This document shows positions 7,681 to 16,740 of a DNA stretch of 64,000 bases, in pieces. Source of the stretch: UMGS1279 sp045540715. GTDB taxonomy: Bacteria > Bacillota > Clostridia > Oscillospirales > Acutalibacteraceae. The notes under the pieces are model-generated. The model was not told where the DNA came from and did not search any database. It saw only the letters and a program-made list of their open reading frames with translations. The stretch covers positions 62,001-126,000 of the forward strand of contig JAZQHT010000010.1 in the NCBI GenBank assembly GCA_045540715.1, written 5' to 3'. Numbering within the stretch: the first letter of the stretch is position 1; each line of letters starts with the position of its first letter. The position numbers were made by a program, and so were the translations under genes.

Positions 7681-8915
7681 CGAGTTTGTCCCTCCCCTAA
7701 AATTACATATTTAAAGCTAACTAAGTGCTTTGCCCCCATAGGACCACGCACGTGCATTTTTTGTGTTGAAATACCAATTTCTGCACCAAAACCAAATTCT
7801 CCGCCATCGGTAAAACGGGTTGAAGCATTAACGTAAACCGCAGCAGAATCTATTTGTTTAATAAATTTGCCTGCGTTATTATGATTTTCTGTTACTATGC
7901 ACTCGCTATGCCCGGAAGAATATTTTTGTATATGTTCGATTGCTTCATCAACGTTTTTTACAACCTTTACGCTTAAAGAATAATCAAGCGCCTCGTACAT
8001 ATAGTCTTCTTCGGCTGCAAGTATAGCTTCGGGTAAAATCTCAACCGTTTTTTCGCATCCTAAAATGCGGCAATTGTATTCTTTTAAACCTTCATACAAA
8101 AGCGGTAAAAAGGTTTTTGCAATTCCTGCTTCAACAAGCAAGGTTTCAAGAGCGTTGCAAACAGATGGACGCGAGCATTTTGCATTTACAACTATTTTTT
8201 TTGCCATGTCAAGATCGGCTGTTGAATCAACAAAGCAGTGGCAGTTACCGGTACCAGTTTCAATAACGGGCACCTTACTGTTTTCTAAAGTGTGTTTAAT
8301 TAAAGCGGCTCCTCCGCGTGGAATAATAACACTTAAAGCCCTTAAATTCATAAGTGCTGTGGCACTTTCTCTGCTGGTATCTGTAATAAGATTAATGGTA
8401 CCTTCCGGTAAACCCGATTTTACAAAACTGTCAGATAAGACCTTAGCTATTGCAATATTACTGTTAATAGCTTCTTTACCACCGCGAAGTATTGCAGCAT
8501 TACCACTTTTTAAACAAATGGCGGCGGCATCTGCTGTAACGTTTGGTCTTGCTTCATAAATAATGCCAACTACCCCTAAAGGTACTGAAATTTTATTTAT
8601 TTTAAGCCCGTTCGGACGAATATCTTTTTCTAAAATTACACCAACCGGGTCTTGTTCTTTTGCAATTTCTTTCAAAGAATCAGAAATTGATTTTATGCGG
8701 CTTTCGTTTAATGCTAAACGGTCCAAAAGTGATTCAGATAGCCCTTTTTCTTTGCCGGCAGCTAAGTCAATTTCGTTTGCTTTTAATATTTCGTCTTGAT
8801 GTTCCACTAGGGCATCGGCCGCCATATTTAAAGCGTTGCTTTTTTCTTCACTTGAAAGCAGTGCTAATTTGTTAGCCGCTTTTTGGGCTAACTCGCCCAT
8901 TTGTAATATATCCAT
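7677..8915 (-). CDS. proA: Gamma-glutamyl phosphate reductase
   Basis: A 412-residue aldehyde-dehydrogenase-fold enzyme that reduces gamma-glutamyl phosphate with NADPH, the second step of proline synthesis from glutamate. Family marks include VPLGVVGIIYEARPNVT, VIIPRGG, the catalytic cysteine in CSRPSVCNALETLL, and FTDGGEFGFGAEIGIST near the C terminus. The full length is normal. It follows proB by 13 bp and overlaps the downstream permease gene by 4 bp. proC is not in the window. Confidence 0.96.
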   Translation of the reverse strand: MDILQMGELAQKAANKLALLSSEEKSNALNMAADALVEHQDEILKANEIDLAAGKEKGLSESLLDRLALNESRIKSISDSLKEIAKEQDPVGVILEKDIRPNGLKINKISVPLGVVGIIYEARPNVTADAAAICLKSGNAAILRGGKEAINSNIAIAKVLSDSFVKSGLPEGTINLITDTSRESATALMNLRALSVIIPRGGAALIKHTLENSKVPVIETGTGNCHCFVDSTADLDMAKKIVVNAKCSRPSVCNALETLLVEAGIAKTFLPLLYEGLKEYNCRILGCEKTVEILPEAILAAEEDYMYEALDYSLSVKVVKNVDEAIEHIQKYSSGHSECIVTENHNNAGKFIKQIDSAAVYVNASTRFTDGGEFGFGAEIGISTQKMHVRGPMGAKHLVSFKYVILGEGQTR

Positions 8916-8928
8916 TGTATTACTCCAA

Positions 8929-9693
8929 TTAATTAAAAATTGTTCCTATTTTTTCGCCGTCTAAAAGTTTATAAATGTCGTTAGGGTTTTCACCAGACAT
9001 TATAACGGTTTTAATTCCGTGTTTTTTGCAATATTTAGCGGCTTCTAATTTGGTTTTCATACCGCCAGTACCAACAGCACTGCCGCTACCGCCTGCATTT
9101 TCAACCATTTCATCGGTGATTTCAAAAACTTCGTCAATTTTTTTAGCATCTTTATAAATACTTGGATTTTTATCATAAAGACCGTCAATATCTGTTAAAA
9201 TTATTAGCATTGACGCATTAGATAAATTTGCAACAATAGCCGAAAGATTATCGTTATCGCCAAATAAAATTTCTTCGGTAGAAACGCTGTCGTTTTCGTT
9301 TACAATTGGGACTGCATCAAATTCGATAATTTTTTCCAAGGTGTTTTTAACGTTGGTTTTTCTTTCTTTATTATCAATAACGTCGCGGTTCATAAGTATT
9401 TGAGCTGCGGCATAACCGTATTCAGAAAAGAATCTGTCATAAAAGCCAATTAAATCGCTTTGTCCAATAGCGGCAAGGGCTTGTTTAGTTGAAACGTCGG
9501 GTTTGCCCGATATTTTCATCCTGCCTTTACCAACCGCAATTGCCCCCGAAGACACAAGTACAACCTCGTGTCCACGATTTTTAAGTTCACTTATAACACG
9601 GGCAAGTTGCTCTAATTTTTGCAAATTAGGTTTGCCGCCCTCGTGTGTTAGGGTTGAAGAACCAACCTTTATAACAATTCTTTTATCCAACAT
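8929..9693 (-). CDS. proB: Glutamate 5-kinase
   Basis: A 254-residue amino-acid kinase that phosphorylates glutamate to start proline synthesis. It begins RIVIKVGSSTLTHEGG, carries the SSGAIAVG loop and NENDSVS, and binds ATP/Mg in LTDIDGLYDKNP. It lacks the C-terminal PUA domain of enterobacterial ProB; the short form is common in Firmicutes. Feedback inhibition by proline is normal for the family but cannot be judged here. It is 17 bp after secA and 13 bp before proA, so it is likely one transcript. Confidence 0.95.
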   Translation of the reverse strand: MLDKRIVIKVGSSTLTHEGGKPNLQKLEQLARVISELKNRGHEVVLVSSGAIAVGKGRMKISGKPDVSTKQALAAIGQSDLIGFYDRFFSEYGYAAAQILMNRDVIDNKERKTNVKNTLEKIIEFDAVPIVNENDSVSTEEILFGDNDNLSAIVANLSNASMLIILTDIDGLYDKNPSIYKDAKKIDEVFEITDEMVENAGGSGSAVGTGGMKTKLEAAKYCKKHGIKTVIMSGENPNDIYKLLDGEKIGTIFN

Positions 9694-9710
9694 TTTACTT
9701 CACCATTTTT

Positions 9711-12431
9711 TTATTCTTTACCGCAGCAACGTTTGTATTTTTTACCGCTGCCACAAGGACAAAGTGCATTTTTACTTACAACGCCTTTACCACGAACAGT
9801 AGTGTTTGACTTATCGGTTGATTCTTCAGCAACCTTTTCGCGTTTAACTTCTTCGTTCTTTCTAACAACAACCGTTAAAACGCGTTTTGCTGTTTCTTCT
9901 TTTACAGAATCAATCATTTCGTTAAACATATCTGTACCATCGTTACGATATTCAATAACAGGGTTGTGTTGACCGTAAGCGCGTAGTCCAATACCGCGAC
10001 GAAGTTCGTCCATATTATCAATGTGTTCCATCCAAAATTCGTCAACAGTACGAAGTAACATTACCCTTTCAATTTCGCGCATTAGTTCTTCGCCATACAT
10101 TTTTTCGCGTTCACTATAAATTTCCATTGCGCGAGAAAGTATCATTTCTCCAACTTCTTCGCGAGTAATGTTTGCTAATTCTTCGGTGGTAAATCTTAAA
10201 TCGTCTTTGGTTAAAATCCAATTTAAGAAATAACCTCTTAATCCGTCTAAATCCCAGTTATCGTGAACAACTTCATCATCTAAGAAGTTATAAATTTCAC
10301 GGTTAACGCACTCTTCAATCATTTTAGAAACGTTAGAGAAAACATTTTCGCCATCAAGCACCTTATTACGTTGTTCGTAAATAAGTTCACGTTGTTTAGT
10401 CATAACGTCGTCATATTCTAAAACGCTCTTACGAATACCAAAGTTGCGGCTTTCAACACGAGCTTGTGCGCTTTCTATTGAGTTTGTAAGCATCTTATTT
10501 TCTAGAGGCATATTTTCGTCAAAGTTAAGCATATTCATAATACCTGTAACTCTGTCTCCACCGAATAAACGCATAAGATCGTCTTCTAAAGAAACGAAGA
10601 AACGGCTTTTACCGGGGTCACCTTGACGACCTGCACGACCACGCAACTGATTATCTATACGGCGAGATTCGTGTCTTTCTGTACCAATAATATATAAACC
10701 GCCTGCTTCTCTTACCTTTTCGGCCTCGGGTGCAATTTCAGCTTTATACTCCACAAGTTTTTCGTTATAAAGTTTTCTTGCAGCAAGTATATCTTTATCG
10801 TCGGTTTCTGCAAAGCCTGTTGCTTCTGCAATAATTTCATCGCTAAAGCCTTCTTTTTGTAAATCGGATTTAGCTAAAAATTCAGCATTACCGCCAAGCA
10901 TAATATCGGTACCACGGCCTGCCATATTAGTTGCAATTGTAACAGCACCAAATTTACCTGCTTGAGCTATAATTGCGGCTTCTTTTTCATGATGTTTAGC
11001 ATTTAAAACGCTATGTTTAATGCCGCGACGTTTTAGTAGTGCAGATAACTCTTCACTCTTTTCAATAGTGATAGTACCAACTAAAACGGGTTGTCCCACT
11101 TTGTTAGCTTCTTCAATTTCGTCAATAACTGCATTAAACTTTGCTTTTTCGTTTTTATAAATAACGTCCCCTAAGTCTTCACGAATCATAGGTTTGTTTG
11201 TTGGAATTGTTACAACGTCTAAACGATAAATTTCTCTAAATTCAAGTTCTTCGGTCATAGCAGTACCGGTCATACCCGAAAGTTTACCGTATAATCTAAA
11301 GAAATTTTGGAAGGTAATGGTTGCAAGTGTTTTGCTTTCGTGAGCAACCTGTACCCCTTCTTTTGCTTCAATAGCTTGGTGAAGTCCCTCGTTATAACGA
11401 CGACCAAACATTAAACGACCTGTAAATTCGTCAACAATAACAACTTCACCGTCTTTAACAACGTAGTCAACGTCTCTTTTCATAATGCCGTGTGCTTTAA
11501 TTGCTTGGTTAATATGGTGAGCAATCGCCATATTTTCGGCATCGTTTAGGTTTTCAATATTAAAGGCTTTTTCTGCTTTTTTAACACCCTCTTTTGTAAG
11601 GGTTGCGGTTCTTGCCTTTTCATCTACAACGTAATCGCCGTCAAGGTTTTGTTGTTCATCTGTTTCTTTATCGTTAAGTTCAACAACCTTGCACATTTTA
11701 AGTCCCTTTGCAAAGCGGTTTGCCGCAATATAAAGGTCGGTTGATTTATCGCCCCTACCCGAAATAATTAAAGGAGTTCTTGCTTCGTCAATTAAAATAC
11801 TATCTACTTCATCGACAATCGCAAAATTATGGCCTCTTTGAACGCGGTTTTCTGCGTAAATTACCATATTATCTCTTAAATAGTCGAAACCTAATTCATT
11901 ATTTGTGCAATAGGTAATATCGGCATTATATGCTTCGCGTTTACTTGCGTTATCCATACCGTGAATAATAAGGCCAACCGAAAGACCTAAAAAGTTATAT
12001 AATTTGCCCATCCACTCGCTATCACGTTTAGCTAGGTAATCGTTAACGGTAACAATATGAACACCCTTGCCGCTAAGTGCGTTTAAATATGCAGGAAGAG
12101 TGGCAACTAAGGTTTTACCTTCACCTGTACGCATTTCACTAATACGACCTTGATGAAGAACTATACCGCCTATAATTTGCACCGGAAAATGACGCATATT
12201 AAGTACACGAGCCGAAGCTTCACGACAGGTTGCAAATGCTTCAACCAAAATATCGTCTAAAGTCTCGCCTGAAGAAAGGCGGCTTTTAAACTCGTCGGTT
12301 TTTGCCTTTAATTCATCATCAGAAAGTTCTTTATATTCTTCCTCTAAATCTAAAACGGCTTGTTTTAGAGGTTCTATTCTTTTAATTTCTTTGGTGGAAT
12401 AATCACCAAAAAGTTTTTGAAGTAAACCCAT
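9711..12431 (-). CDS. secA: Preprotein translocase ATPase SecA
   Basis: A 906-residue motor ATPase that drives unfolded preproteins through SecYEG. It has the DEAD motor Walker A (MRTGEGKT), Walker B (VDEVDSILIDEARTP), the preprotein cross-linking region, a second nucleotide-binding fold (GTERHESRRIDNQLRGRAGR) and a C-terminal zinc-binding SEC-C motif CPCGSGKKYKRCC. I chose the ATG at 12431, spaced correctly from AAAGGA, over an upstream TTG that overlaps this site. It heads the secA-proB-proA-permease-dehydrogenase run, an unusual linkage of secretion and proline genes that may simply reflect a shared promoter. Confidence 0.96.
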   Translation of the reverse strand: MGLLQKLFGDYSTKEIKRIEPLKQAVLDLEEEYKELSDDELKAKTDEFKSRLSSGETLDDILVEAFATCREASARVLNMRHFPVQIIGGIVLHQGRISEMRTGEGKTLVATLPAYLNALSGKGVHIVTVNDYLAKRDSEWMGKLYNFLGLSVGLIIHGMDNASKREAYNADITYCTNNELGFDYLRDNMVIYAENRVQRGHNFAIVDEVDSILIDEARTPLIISGRGDKSTDLYIAANRFAKGLKMCKVVELNDKETDEQQNLDGDYVVDEKARTATLTKEGVKKAEKAFNIENLNDAENMAIAHHINQAIKAHGIMKRDVDYVVKDGEVVIVDEFTGRLMFGRRYNEGLHQAIEAKEGVQVAHESKTLATITFQNFFRLYGKLSGMTGTAMTEELEFREIYRLDVVTIPTNKPMIREDLGDVIYKNEKAKFNAVIDEIEEANKVGQPVLVGTITIEKSEELSALLKRRGIKHSVLNAKHHEKEAAIIAQAGKFGAVTIATNMAGRGTDIMLGGNAEFLAKSDLQKEGFSDEIIAEATGFAETDDKDILAARKLYNEKLVEYKAEIAPEAEKVREAGGLYIIGTERHESRRIDNQLRGRAGRQGDPGKSRFFVSLEDDLMRLFGGDRVTGIMNMLNFDENMPLENKMLTNSIESAQARVESRNFGIRKSVLEYDDVMTKQRELIYEQRNKVLDGENVFSNVSKMIEECVNREIYNFLDDEVVHDNWDLDGLRGYFLNWILTKDDLRFTTEELANITREEVGEMILSRAMEIYSEREKMYGEELMREIERVMLLRTVDEFWMEHIDNMDELRRGIGLRAYGQHNPVIEYRNDGTDMFNEMIDSVKEETAKRVLTVVVRKNEEVKREKVAEESTDKSNTTVRGKGVVSKNALCPCGSGKKYKRCCGKE

Positions 12432-12558
12432 TATATTAATTCCTTTCAAGTGGATATAATTTATCTATTTTATATTATTAATATATAATAACATAAAAGA
12501 TTGTAAAAATAAAGAACAAAATGTTAATTAATTTAAAAATTATATTCCCTTTTGCGAC

Positions 12559-12590
12559 AAAAAAAGTAAGCAACTTTCGTTGCTTGCTTA
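12559..12590 (-). terminator. Terminator of groES-groEL
   Basis: Hairpin AAGCAAGCAAC-GAAA-GTTGCTTACTT (one G-T pair) followed by seven T on the minus strand, 8 bp after the groEL stop. Confidence 0.85.
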
Positions 12591-12597
12591 AAAACTA

Positions 12598-14238
12598 TTA
12601 ATACATACCGCCGCCTGCTGCAGCTGCTGCCGCTGCCGCCGCATTTGCTTTTTCGGCATCTTCTTTATTTTCTGCAATTAAAGCTTCGGTTGTAAGCACC
12701 ATAGATGCTACTGAAGCTGCATTTTGTAAAGCAGAACGTGTAACCTTTACGGGATCCACAATACCTGCTTCAATCATATCACAGTAAACTTCTTTATATG
12801 CATCAAAGCCGTAGTTTGCTTTACCGTTTTCTAAAATCTTATCAACAATAACAGAGCCTTCAAGACCCGCATTAATTGCAATTTGACGAATAGGTGCTTC
12901 TAATGCTTTAAGCACAATGTTTGCACCTGTTTTTTCATCGCCCGATAAAGAATCAACAGTTTCTTTAACTGCGCTGATTGCATTAACTAATGCAACGCCG
13001 CCGCCTGCAACAATGCCTTCTTCAACAGCCGCTTTTGTAGCAGCTAAAGCGTCTTCAATTCTAAGTTTCTTTTCCTTCATTTCAATTTCGGTTGCAGCAC
13101 CCACTTTTAATACTGCAACACCGCCTGCAAGTTTTGCTAAGCGTTCTTGAAGTTTTTCTTTATCGAATTCGCTTGTTGTTACTTCAATTTGGTTTCTGAT
13201 TTGTGCCACGCGTGCAGCAATCATTTCTTTATCGCCTGCGCCGTCAACAATAATGGTGTTTTCTTTACCAACCTTAATTTGAGAAGCGCTACCAAGTTGT
13301 GCTAAAGAGGCATCTTTTAAATCAAAACCTAGTTCTTCGGTAATTACTTGGCCACCTGTAAGTATTGCAATATCTTGAAGCATCTCTTTACGTCTATCAC
13401 CAAAGCCAGGTGCTTTAACGCCAACGCAAATAAATGTGCCACGAAGTTTATTAACAATAATTGTAGATAATGCTTCGCCTTCAATATCTTCTGCAATAAT
13501 AACAAGTTTTTTGCCTGCGTTTACGATTTGTTCAAGTAATGGTAAAATTTCTTGAATATTGCTAATTTTCTTATCGGTAATTAATACTAAAGGTTCATCA
13601 ATTACGGCTTCCATTTTATCGGTATCGGTTGCCATGTAAGGTGTAATATAACCTCTGTCAAACTGCATACCTTCAACAACTTCAATATAGGTTTCAGCTG
13701 TTTTTGATTCTTCAACTGTAATAACACCATCTGCAGAAACCTTTGCCATTGCTTCTGCAATAAGGCCGCCTATTACTTCATCTCCTGCAGAAACAGTAGC
13801 AACGCGAGCAATATCTTCGCTACCGCTTACTTTTTGAGAATTTTTAATTACGGTTGCAACTGCAGTATCAACCGCTTTAGAAATACCCTTTTTAAGTACC
13901 ATTGGGTTTGCACCTGCAGCTACGTTTTTCATGCCTTCGCCAATAAGGGCTTGTGCTAAAACTGTTGCGGTTGTTGTACCGTCGCCTGCGATGTCGTTAG
14001 TTTTGGTTGCAACTTCACGAACAAGTTGTGCACCCATATTTTCAAAAGGATCACTTAGTTCAATTTCTTTTGCAATTGTTACACCATCGTTAGTAATTAA
14101 AGGAGAACCGTATTTCTTTTCTAAAACAACGTTTCTTCCTTTAGGACCTAAAGTAACTTTAACTGCGTTTGCAAGTTTATCAACGCCTGCGTTTAAGCCT
14201 TTACGAGCTTTTTCACTAAAAATAATTTCTTTAGCCAT
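12598..14238 (-). CDS. groL: Chaperonin GroEL
   Basis: A 546-residue 60-kDa chaperonin subunit. Seven subunits form each ring that folds proteins in an ATP-dependent cycle with GroES. Characteristic stretches include KVTLGPKGRNVVLEK, the nucleotide-binding GDGTTTATVLA, and the C-terminal Ala/Gly tail ending GGGMY. The tail is unusually alanine-rich before the GGGM. It is 12 bp downstream of groES under the CIRCE-controlled promoter. Confidence 0.98.
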   Translation of the reverse strand: MAKEIIFSEKARKGLNAGVDKLANAVKVTLGPKGRNVVLEKKYGSPLITNDGVTIAKEIELSDPFENMGAQLVREVATKTNDIAGDGTTTATVLAQALIGEGMKNVAAGANPMVLKKGISKAVDTAVATVIKNSQKVSGSEDIARVATVSAGDEVIGGLIAEAMAKVSADGVITVEESKTAETYIEVVEGMQFDRGYITPYMATDTDKMEAVIDEPLVLITDKKISNIQEILPLLEQIVNAGKKLVIIAEDIEGEALSTIIVNKLRGTFICVGVKAPGFGDRRKEMLQDIAILTGGQVITEELGFDLKDASLAQLGSASQIKVGKENTIIVDGAGDKEMIAARVAQIRNQIEVTTSEFDKEKLQERLAKLAGGVAVLKVGAATEIEMKEKKLRIEDALAATKAAVEEGIVAGGGVALVNAISAVKETVDSLSGDEKTGANIVLKALEAPIRQIAINAGLEGSVIVDKILENGKANYGFDAYKEVYCDMIEAGIVDPVKVTRSALQNAASVASMVLTTEALIAENKEDAEKANAAAAAAAAAGGGMY

Positions 14239-14250
14239 AACACTTTTCTC

Positions 14251-14535
14251 CTATTCTACTATTGCAAGTATATCGCTTTGGCGAATAATTTGATATTCAA
14301 CGCCATCAACCTTAACTTCGGTACCGGCATATTTGTTTAATAAAACTCTATCTCCAACTTTAACGTACATTTCTTGTTTTTCGCCATCTACTATACCACC
14401 AGGGCCCACTGCCACAATTTCAGCAATTTGTGGTTTTTCTTTAGCGGCGGGGGTTAAAATAATGCCGCTTTTTGTGGTTTCTTCGGCTTCAACAAATTTT
14501 GTAACAACTCTATCTAGTAAGGGTTTAATTGTCAT
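14251..14535 (-). CDS. groS: Co-chaperonin GroES
   Basis: A 94-residue lid protein of the GroEL chamber. It starts MTIKPLLDRVVTKF, has the mobile loop around EETTKSGIILTPAAKEKPQ, and contains VKVGDRVLLNKYAGTEVK. I chose the ATG at 14535, preceded by AAGGAG at 9 bp; the longer frame upstream lies in the leader. It is the first gene of the heat-shock operon, regulated by HrcA through the CIRCE element at 14584-14610. Confidence 0.97.
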   Translation of the reverse strand: MTIKPLLDRVVTKFVEAEETTKSGIILTPAAKEKPQIAEIVAVGPGGIVDGEKQEMYVKVGDRVLLNKYAGTEVKVDGVEYQIIRQSDILAIVE

Positions 14536-14583
14536 AAAAAACATCTCCTTAAAAATAAAAGGCAAAGGCCTTAAAAACTATTT

Positions 14584-14610
14584 TTAGCACTCTAAACCCT
14601 AGAGTGCTAA
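14584..14610 (-). promoter_or_regulatory. CIRCE operator (HrcA site)
   Basis: Perfect consensus inverted repeat TTAGCACTC-N9-GAGTGCTAA, located between the -10 box and groES. It predicts HrcA repression of groES-groEL; hrcA is not in the window. Confidence 0.97.
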
Positions 14611-14615
14611 TTAAT

Positions 14616-14643
14616 ATTTTATCACTATATTTTAAAAAATCAA
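14616..14643 (-). promoter_or_regulatory. groES-groEL promoter
   Basis: TTGATT (14638-14643), 16-bp spacer, TAAAAT (14616-14621). The transcription start should lie inside or at the edge of the CIRCE element. Confidence 0.7.
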
Positions 14644-14673
14644 GGCTTTTTAATAAAAAATATTATCTATATA

Positions 14674-14713
14674 AATATAAAAAGCGACTTTTTAAAACCA
14701 AAAGCCGCTTTTA
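14674..14713 (-). terminator. Terminator of the cohesin-domain gene
   Basis: Stem AAAAGCGGCTTTT / AAAAGTCGCTTTT (arms 14700-14712 and 14680-14692, one G-T pair), ending in TTTTT on the minus strand. Confidence 0.7.
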
Positions 14714-14715
14714 AT

Positions 14716-15522
14716 CTATTTTTTCTTTGTTTTTGCACCCTTTATTACTAGTGCTAAAGCCACTATAACTATTGCCACAACTATTACGGTTATTAAAACG
14801 TATAAATAATTTACACCATCATTATTGCCGTTGTTTTGTTTATTTGAAGCGGTGTTTACTTTGTTTTCTACCGACTGGGTATTAGCGGTTAATTCATTGT
14901 CACTTGTAACAATTTTGCTTGTGGTTACGGTATTTCCGCTATTGTTTTGCGGATTTTTATCACTTGTATTTAAGCCGCTGCTTGTAATAACGTTTGAAGG
15001 AGTATTTTCTAAAACGTTTATCTTTTTAATAACGGTACTACAGGGTACGTCGGTCATATCCATATCGTCTAAATATAGTTCATACCCTGCAAAATAGGCT
15101 TCTACGGTGCAATCTTTTAATGCAACAAAGGTAAGCTCTGCTAAAACGCCGTTATAGGTAATAGGGCTAGTAAAAACACCCGGTTCTAAAACGTCGGGAG
15201 TGTAACCCACCGTTACTTTACCCACTTTGTTTGCATTTGCAACCGAAGTATCTAGGTGCATATTTTTATAATTACCTTGTGGGGTATAGGTTTTAGTTAT
15301 ACTTTTAAGTTCTAAATTTGCTTTATTAAATCCTATTTTTGCAATGGCCGTACCAAACCCCATATTATTATCTATTAATAAACTAACCTTTACGGTTTCC
15401 CCTTTTTTAACGGTACCCGCTTTATATTCTAACACCAAATTGGTACTTACGGCGTTTACTGCGCCTATAAACAGACAAGACGTTAAAATTAAACACAACA
15501 ATATCGAAAAAATTCGTTTCAT
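14716..15522 (-). CDS. Membrane-anchored cohesin-domain protein
   Basis: A 268-residue exported protein. A signal peptide (about 1-25) is followed by one cohesin-like beta-sandwich (about 28-165), beginning LVLEYKAGTVKKGETVKVSL and including IGFNKANLELKS and VLAELTFVALKDCT. A Ser/Thr/Asn-rich linker (about 170-235) and a C-terminal membrane helix with a KTKKK tail (about 242-268) complete it. Cohesins bind dockerin domains in cellulosomes, but single-cohesin proteins occur widely in gut Clostridia without cellulosomes. No dockerin is visible in this window. It is 9 bp downstream of a DUF6514-type gene and shares its promoter. Confidence 0.75.
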   Translation of the reverse strand: MKRIFSILLCLILTSCLFIGAVNAVSTNLVLEYKAGTVKKGETVKVSLLIDNNMGFGTAIAKIGFNKANLELKSITKTYTPQGNYKNMHLDTSVANANKVGKVTVGYTPDVLEPGVFTSPITYNGVLAELTFVALKDCTVEAYFAGYELYLDDMDMTDVPCSTVIKKINVLENTPSNVITSSGLNTSDKNPQNNSGNTVTTSKIVTSDNELTANTQSVENKVNTASNKQNNGNNDGVNYLYVLITVIVVAIVIVALALVIKGAKTKKK

Positions 15523-15531
15523 AAAATCTCC

Positions 15532-15732
15532 TTAAGATAATAAATCTTCAATAATTACCTCTATTTCAGCGTCGGGTGCTTCATCATTATTTAAAAATTC
15601 AACAAACTTTAAAATTAAATCTTTATCTAAAGAAATATCGTGATAGTCTTTGCCCATTACCTGTACTCCATAAGTTTTATGAGCTATATTTTGCTCGTCA
15701 AAAACTATACTTTCAATCAGTTTTGCTTTCAT
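15532..15732 (-). CDS. Small DUF6514-like protein
   Basis: A 66-residue cytosolic protein with the pattern KLIESIVFDEQN...TYGVQV...DISLDKDLILKFVEFLN...IEDLL, which I recognise as similar to the DUF6514 family of short Clostridial proteins. The function is unknown. It is the first gene of a two-gene transcript with the cohesin-domain gene, driven by a consensus promoter. The start ATG follows GAGGTTAGGGT. Confidence 0.6.
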   Translation of the reverse strand: MKAKLIESIVFDEQNIAHKTYGVQVMGKDYHDISLDKDLILKFVEFLNNDEAPDAEIEVIIEDLLS

Positions 15733-15778
15733 ACCCTAACCTCAATTTTGTGAATATTCTCGACATTTGTGTTTTCTC

Positions 15779-15807
15779 ATTATAATTCACAGAGGTAGGT
15801 TTGTCAA
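15779..15807 (-). promoter_or_regulatory. Consensus promoter of the DUF6514-cohesin transcript
   Basis: Perfect TTGACA (15802-15807), 17-bp spacer, perfect TATAAT (15779-15784). Confidence 0.85.
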
Positions 15808-15822
15808 TATAAAATTCCAAAA

Positions 15823-16602
15823 TTATTCACAAATTTTTAAAAGGGATTTATAACTTTCTATAATTTCTTTAGGGTCTTTATAGGAATTATTATAAACTTC
15901 AATCATATAATTTCCCGTATATTCAAGGGTTTTCATATAATCAAAAAAGCCACTAAAATTAAAGCCGCCTTTAAGTGGTAAAAGGCAATCTGATGAATAA
16001 GAGTGATCGCTTATATGAAGGTGGGTGATTTTTTTACCCATTGTTTTTGCCATATCAAGCGGGTTTACGCCGCTACGGATACACTGCTTAATATCAAGCG
16101 TAAAACTAACGTTATCCCCTAAAATTTCCGACATTTCAGAAATAAACTCAATATCGCGGCTGCGAAAGTTTGCAACGTTCTCTTGGTTCAACATTACTCC
16201 TTTTTCTTTAGCAAGTAAAGACAACTCTAAATAACGGCTGCAATATTCTTCTATTGGTAGTTTAGAGGTTGGCTTATCGCCATGAAGGGATATAATCTTA
16301 GCACCAAGGGCCTTTGCAATATCAAAATAATGGCTGTAAATTTTTTGTGACTCCACAAATCTACGATAATATTCCGAAAATATTAAAAAGGGCTCTGCAA
16401 AAGAGGCATATGGGTGAATAGCAGTAATTTCAACACCGTATTTTTCTTTTATATCTATAAGCTCATCAATAAAACCGTCTTTAAGTTCAGACAGTCCATT
16501 AAAGAAAATTTCGGTCTTTTTAACACCGTTTTCGGCTAAAAATAAAAAAGCTTCTTCGGTTTCTTTTGGGTATAAACAAGCGCTTGAAATACCAATAGAC
16601 AA
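15823..16602 (-). CDS. TIM-barrel sugar isomerase/epimerase-like protein
   Basis: A 259-residue protein of the xylose-isomerase-like/AP-endonuclease-2 TIM-barrel superfamily. Typical strand ends carry likely metal ligands: ISLHGDK, MLNQENVAN, FTLDIKQCI, ITHLHISDHS and YMIEVYNNS. Substrate unknown; relatives isomerise sugars or sugar phosphates. The start appears to be TTG at 16602, since AAAGGGGTG precedes it and the nearby ATG at 16607 is out of frame. A strong promoter lies upstream, divergent from spoIIGA. Confidence 0.75.
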   Translation of the reverse strand: MSIGISSACLYPKETEEAFLFLAENGVKKTEIFFNGLSELKDGFIDELIDIKEKYGVEITAIHPYASFAEPFLIFSEYYRRFVESQKIYSHYFDIAKALGAKIISLHGDKPTSKLPIEEYCSRYLELSLLAKEKGVMLNQENVANFRSRDIEFISEMSEILGDNVSFTLDIKQCIRSGVNPLDMAKTMGKKITHLHISDHSYSSDCLLPLKGGFNFSGFFDYMKTLEYTGNYMIEVYNNSYKDPKEIIESYKSLLKICE

Positions 16603-16628
16603 AGCATTTTCACCCCTTTATTAAATAA

Positions 16629-16657
16629 ATTTTACTTTATTTTTAAATGTTTGTCAA
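16629..16657 (-). promoter_or_regulatory. Promoter of the TIM-barrel gene
   Basis: Perfect TTGACA (16652-16657), 17-bp spacer, TAAAAT (16629-16634). Confidence 0.8.
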
Positions 16658-16691
16658 TTAGACATATATTTACTTTTTATTATTCTAAAAT

Positions 16692-16724
16692 AAGACATTT
16701 TTTTAAAGGCTTAACCTATATAAT
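16692..16724 (+). promoter_or_regulatory. spoIIG-type promoter with extended spacing
   Basis: TATAAT (16719-16724) is preceded by AAGACA (16692-16697) at 21 bp, not 17. The Bacillus subtilis spoIIG promoter likewise has an over-long spacer and needs Spo0A. TAAGACA (16691-16697) and TTAGACA (16658-16664) match the reverse 0A box TTCGACA at 5 and 6 of 7 positions. Spo0A control is inferred. Confidence 0.5.
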
Positions 16725-16740
16725 TATTTAGGGTGAATTT

